A stretch of DNA of 8,783 nt from an uncultured Oribacterium sp. (GTDB lineage: Bacteria > Bacillota > Clostridia > Lachnospirales > Lachnospiraceae), in the NCBI GenBank assembly GCA_902485915.1, contig CABTMH010000198.1, forward strand, positions 1 through 8,783, in the 5' to 3' direction. Below, in pieces: positions 6,416 through 8,783 of the stretch. How positions within the stretch are numbered: position 1 is the first letter of the stretch; each line of letters opens with the position of its first letter. A program made the translations under genes and the position numbers. The notes beneath the pieces were generated by a model. The model worked only from the letters and a program-made list of their open reading frames with translations, was not told where the DNA came from and made no database searches.

Positions 6416-7404
6416 CAGAGCGTGTGCCTTTCTGCGTGATAAAGCTGGAATTCTTCAATCAGATTCTTCGCTGCCTGATTTGGGCTGAAATGATAATTCG
6501 GATTCTGAGCTTCCGTCTGATAGTTCAGAGCCATAAGATAGCGTTCTTCTTCTGACAGAATATGATCCGGCGCGGACATTACGGTCATGTGGACGAAACA
6601 TTTTGGCTTCAGGCTGAAGTAAACCAGGTTTCTGGACGGCTCCATGTGACTACGTGCCAGGATCGTGACGCCGGCGCCTTGATCTGCCATGTTTTTCAGG
6701 ATCAAGTTATTATCGGCTTCATATACGATGGTCGGTTGCATTTGATTTTGCTGAAAAAGCATATCTGTCGTATGACGTATGGTTGAATTGCGCGTTGCCA
6801 GAATAAAAGGGGTATCCTTAAATTTTCGGATATCGATCGCAGTCAGATGGGAGAAGTCATGGCTTGCCTGATAAGCGAGTGGGTGAAAGGAAGGGACAAA
6901 CAAAACCACCTCCTCTTCATGAAAGGAGGTATGCACGATGCCGAGCTCATCCGGATCGACACAGGTGCCAAGTGCCAGATCGACCTCGTGTGCCTGCACG
7001 GCCTTTCGAAGGCCTGCCATATAGTGCTCCTTCAGTTCGATTTTTACATTCGGATAGCGCCGATGAAACTGATTGAAAATTTTTGCAATCGCAATGGAAC
7101 CACGCAGCGGTGTCACTCCGATGGTGATCGTTTTTTGATAGCCGACCGAAAGCTCAGAAATCATCTGATAGGTCTGCTCTTTTACGGCGATGATGCGGGA
7201 AGCGGCATCCAGATAGATTTTACCGGCGGCGGTAGGGTAGTAACGTTTTTTGTGCTGAAAAAATAATTCTGTTCCCAGTTCTTCTTCGAGCTCTGCCAGA
7301 TATTTGCTAAGTGCTGGTTGCGTTATGTGAAGCTTCTCCGCAGCTGCAGTTAAGCCTCCTTCTTCTGCAATAGCCAGTATATAGTGTAACTGCTTTGTAT
7401 TCAT
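6415..7404 (-). CDS. LysR-type transcriptional regulator, divergent from the TctC-like gene
   Basis: This 329-residue protein has helix-turn-helix segment GLTAAAEKLHITQPALSKYL (about 17-36), the linker helix AGKIYLDAASRIIAVKEQTY, and an effector domain opening with ITIGVTPLRGSIAIAKIF. About 30 residues follow the usual LysR end (from NPNYHFSPNQ onward), a short tail of unknown role. An in-frame ATG at 7419 has no ribosome site. The ATG at 7404 follows GAGGAA at close spacing and aligns with the N termini of the two paralogues, so it is chosen. A promoter with a perfect TTGACA lies upstream, and its -10 is buried in a LysR-type palindrome, predicting autorepression. As the gene facing the TctC-like lipoprotein, it most likely controls it. 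The family is certain; target and effector are inferred. Confidence 0.95.
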   Translation of the reverse strand: MNTKQLHYILAIAEEGGLTAAAEKLHITQPALSKYLAELEEELGTELFFQHKKRYYPTAAGKIYLDAASRIIAVKEQTYQMISELSVGYQKTITIGVTPLRGSIAIAKIFNQFHRRYPNVKIELKEHYMAGLRKAVQAHEVDLALGTCVDPDELGIVHTSFHEEEVVLFVPSFHPLAYQASHDFSHLTAIDIRKFKDTPFILATRNSTIRHTTDMLFQQNQMQPTIVYEADNNLILKNMADQGAGVTILARSHMEPSRNLVYFSLKPKCFVHMTVMSAPDHILSEEERYLMALNYQTEAQNPNYHFSPNQAAKNLIEEFQLYHAERHTL

Positions 7405-7436
7405 AGTGATTCCTCGCATGAAGTTGCATTACTTTT

Positions 7437-7455
7437 ACTTATAAATTACATAAGT
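7437..7455. promoter_or_regulatory. LysR-type operator palindrome (T-N11-A)
   Basis: ACTTAT (7437-7442) and ATAAGT (7450-7455) are exact inverted repeats around a seven-base centre. The palindrome contains a symmetric T7440-N11-A7452, the known LysR-box form. It covers the -10 of the leftward LysR promoter and lies centred about 54 bases upstream of the predicted rightward start near 7500, the usual place for a LysR recognition site. Confidence 0.6.
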
Positions 7456-7471
7456 CTTTCGATCTTGTCAA
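7443..7471 (-). promoter_or_regulatory. Candidate promoter of the two-LysR operon
   Basis: On the minus strand, a perfect TTGACA (7466-7471) is followed after 17 bases by the weak -10 TAATTT (7443-7448). The start would be near 7436, about 32 bases before the ATG at 7404. The -10 lies wholly inside the LysR-type palindrome. Confidence 0.5.
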
Positions 7472-7493
7472 TCGTCATATTGCGCAGCATAAT
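7465..7493 (+). promoter_or_regulatory. Candidate promoter of the TctC-like gene
   Basis: TTGTCA (7465-7470) and CATAAT (7488-7493), each five of six to consensus, are 17 bases apart. Transcription would begin near 7500, giving a leader of about 133 bases. The -35 overlaps that of the opposed LysR promoter by five bases. A weaker internal pair, TTGTAT/TATAAG (7530-7535, 7552-7557), could give a shorter leader. Confidence 0.55.
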
Positions 7494-7632
7494 ACAGGTA
7501 TGAACGGTAAGAAATGAACAAAATCACTTTTGTATAAGACGAATAACTTGATATAAGGAAGGAATTCGAAAACAGAGTGATGAAGTGTCATAAATTATCA
7601 TTATATGTCCGTGAGGAAAGGGAGAAAACACT

Positions 7633-8718
7633 ATGAAAAAGAACAGAGTATTTGCAAGTATGATGGCCGCCTGTCTCGTGGCTGCCAGCCTGGTCGGATG
7701 CGGATCATCTGCAGCTCCGGAGACGACAGCTGCTGCAAGCAGTGCAGCCGAAGGCACTGCCGTAGCGGCAGGTGAAGGCGTAGGACCATGGAAGTCCGGG
7801 GATAATGTTTACGTCGATGTTCCGGCGAAGGCAGGTGGCGGTACCGATCTCTATACCCGTTATCTGACACAGGCACTCAGCGAAGTATGTCCAGGCGTAA
7901 ATTTCGTTGTTACAAATTATGATACTGGTGAAGTCGGCATGGAACATGTGAAGAATGCGAAGCCAGATGGTTTAACACTCGGCACCTGTCATGGTGGTGC
8001 GATCATTCAGTACCTTGCCGGATCCTCGGAAGTAAACATCAAGGATGATCTTAAGGTGGTGGGCATCATGAATCAGGGTGGTCCACAGGCCGTCATCGCG
8101 AAACCAGGTGCACCATACACGAACTTTACAGAACTTGCAGAGTATATTAAGGCACATCCGGGGGAAGTCGTTGTAGGATGTTCTTTAGGTGGTACAACGC
8201 AGGTACTGTTCACGTCACTCATCGAAGAGCTGACCGGTGATGCTAATTCGGTAAACTATGTGCAGTGCTCTTCCGAGGCGGATAAGCTGACCAATGTTGC
8301 AGCAGGCTCGATCGATATCGCAAACTGCTCCATCCCGAATGCAGTATCCTATGATGCGGATGGAAAGCTGACTGTACTTGGAAGTTTCGGACCAAAGGTT
8401 GCAACTCTGGAGAACATGAGTGAGCTGGTAGGTACAGAGCTGGATAAGAAGTTTGCGACCACGCAGGAACAGAATGTAGGTGTGACATGGGATTCAAATT
8501 ACTATGTACTCGCTCCAAAGGATACACCGGATGAAATCTGTGAGGCAATCAATGAGGCGATTCAGAAGGCAACCACGGTTCAGTCCTTCATCGATGGCAA
8601 TAATAAAATGGCGACCTATATCGCAGCTGTAAACTATGAGGATACAAAGAAGGCCCTCGAAACGGAGTGGAGCTTCCAGGATGAACTCGTAGGTTCCATG
8701 GGGCTGAAGGTTCGCTGA
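7633..8718 (+). CDS. TctC/Bug-family tripartite tricarboxylate transporter substrate-binding lipoprotein
   Basis: This 361-residue extracytoplasmic solute-binding protein has a positively charged start (MKKNR), a hydrophobic signal helix and lipobox LVGC, with lipidated Cys23. An Ala/Ser/Thr-rich flexible linker (24-50) follows. The mature domain carries the Bug/TctC landmarks in order: VPAKAGGGTD (63-72), NYDTGEVGMEHV (95-106), PDGLTLG (111-117), FTELAEYIKAHPG (165-177), and APKDTPDEICEAINEAI near 294-310. The family binds small carboxylates in a cleft and delivers them to a TctA/TctB membrane pair. AGGAAAGGGAG ends eight bases before the ATG. The gene is divergent from the LysR pair and followed after 30 bases by a terminator, so no TctA or TctB is directly co-transcribed. 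It may serve a distant TctAB, act as a sensor, or less likely work with the nearby DASS-like permease. The family call is strong; the ligand is unknown. Confidence 0.92.
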   Translation: MKKNRVFASMMAACLVAASLVGCGSSAAPETTAAASSAAEGTAVAAGEGVGPWKSGDNVYVDVPAKAGGGTDLYTRYLTQALSEVCPGVNFVVTNYDTGEVGMEHVKNAKPDGLTLGTCHGGAIIQYLAGSSEVNIKDDLKVVGIMNQGGPQAVIAKPGAPYTNFTELAEYIKAHPGEVVVGCSLGGTTQVLFTSLIEELTGDANSVNYVQCSSEADKLTNVAAGSIDIANCSIPNAVSYDADGKLTVLGSFGPKVATLENMSELVGTELDKKFATTQEQNVGVTWDSNYYVLAPKDTPDEICEAINEAIQKATTVQSFIDGNNKMATYIAAVNYEDTKKALETEWSFQDELVGSMGLKVR

Positions 8719-8748
8719 TGACACGAACTGAACGAAACTGAAACATGT

Positions 8749-8779
8749 CCGGCTGTCCTTACGGGCGGCCGGTATTTTT
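8749..8779 (+). terminator. Intrinsic terminator after the TctC-like gene
   Basis: CCGGCTGTCC (8749-8758) pairs along its full length with GGGCGGCCGG (8763-8772), using two G-U wobbles and a TTAC loop, and is followed by TATTTTT. It lies 30 bases past the stop codon and suggests a single-gene transcript. Confidence 0.85.
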
Positions 8780-8783
8780 GAAA

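Noticed and set aside
7405..7419. Upstream start (ATG at 7419) for the LysR gene divergent from the TctC-like gene
   Set aside because: It lacks a ribosome site, and the extra five residues are absent from the paralogues. The ATG at 7404 has GAGGAA just upstream.

Overview
The window looks like a chromosomal segment from a low- to mid-GC Gram-positive anaerobe. A Clostridia member of the Lachnospiraceae type is my best guess. The grounds are strong purine-rich Shine-Dalgarno sequences, sigma-A-like promoters with 17-base spacers, a lipoprotein with an Ala/Ser/Thr-rich linker after its lipobox cysteine, and a YdiF/Uup-like ABC-F protein. This placement is inference; no marker gene fixes the taxon. 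There is no CRISPR array, insertion sequence, integrase or phage gene.

Layout. (1) Bases 1-24 are the 5' end of a tRNA gene read leftward off the window edge. A tRNA promoter and a divergent ABC-F promoter share the following ~100 bases. (2) 122-1951 (+) is an ABC-F ATPase, apparently made from a nearly leaderless mRNA, with an unusually short first nucleotide-binding domain. A perfect 15-bp bidirectional terminator separates it from the convergent genes. (3) 4252-2030 (-) is a probable two-gene operon: a cytoplasmic metallo-beta-lactamase-fold hydrolase followed by an SLC13/DASS-like carboxylate permease. (4) 4498-5436 (+) is a LysR regulator divergent from that operon. The shared 245-base gap holds overlapping opposed promoters and two inverted repeats. 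(5) A bidirectional terminator at 5483-5522 separates this LysR from two further LysR genes (7404-6415 and 6415-5531, both -), whose stop and start codons overlap as TGATG. (6) 7633-8718 (+) is a TctC/Bug-family solute-binding lipoprotein, divergent from the LysR pair and closed by its own terminator.

How they may work together. The part from 2030 to 8718 reads as one regulatory-metabolic island: a binding lipoprotein and a permease of families that handle carboxylates, a hydrolase, and three LysR paralogues that each face, or are co-transcribed facing, one of the two structural units. The clearest control region lies between the LysR pair and the binding-protein gene. There, two back-to-back promoters share the heptamer TTGTCAA as their -35 elements. 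A CTTAT-N7-ATAAG palindrome of the LysR T-N11-A type covers the -10 of the LysR promoter and sits about 54 bases upstream of the predicted start of the binding-protein transcript. This is the classic geometry for autorepression plus activation of the divergent target. The substrate cannot be read from the sequence. The TctA/TctB membrane partners normally encoded with TctC are absent from the window.
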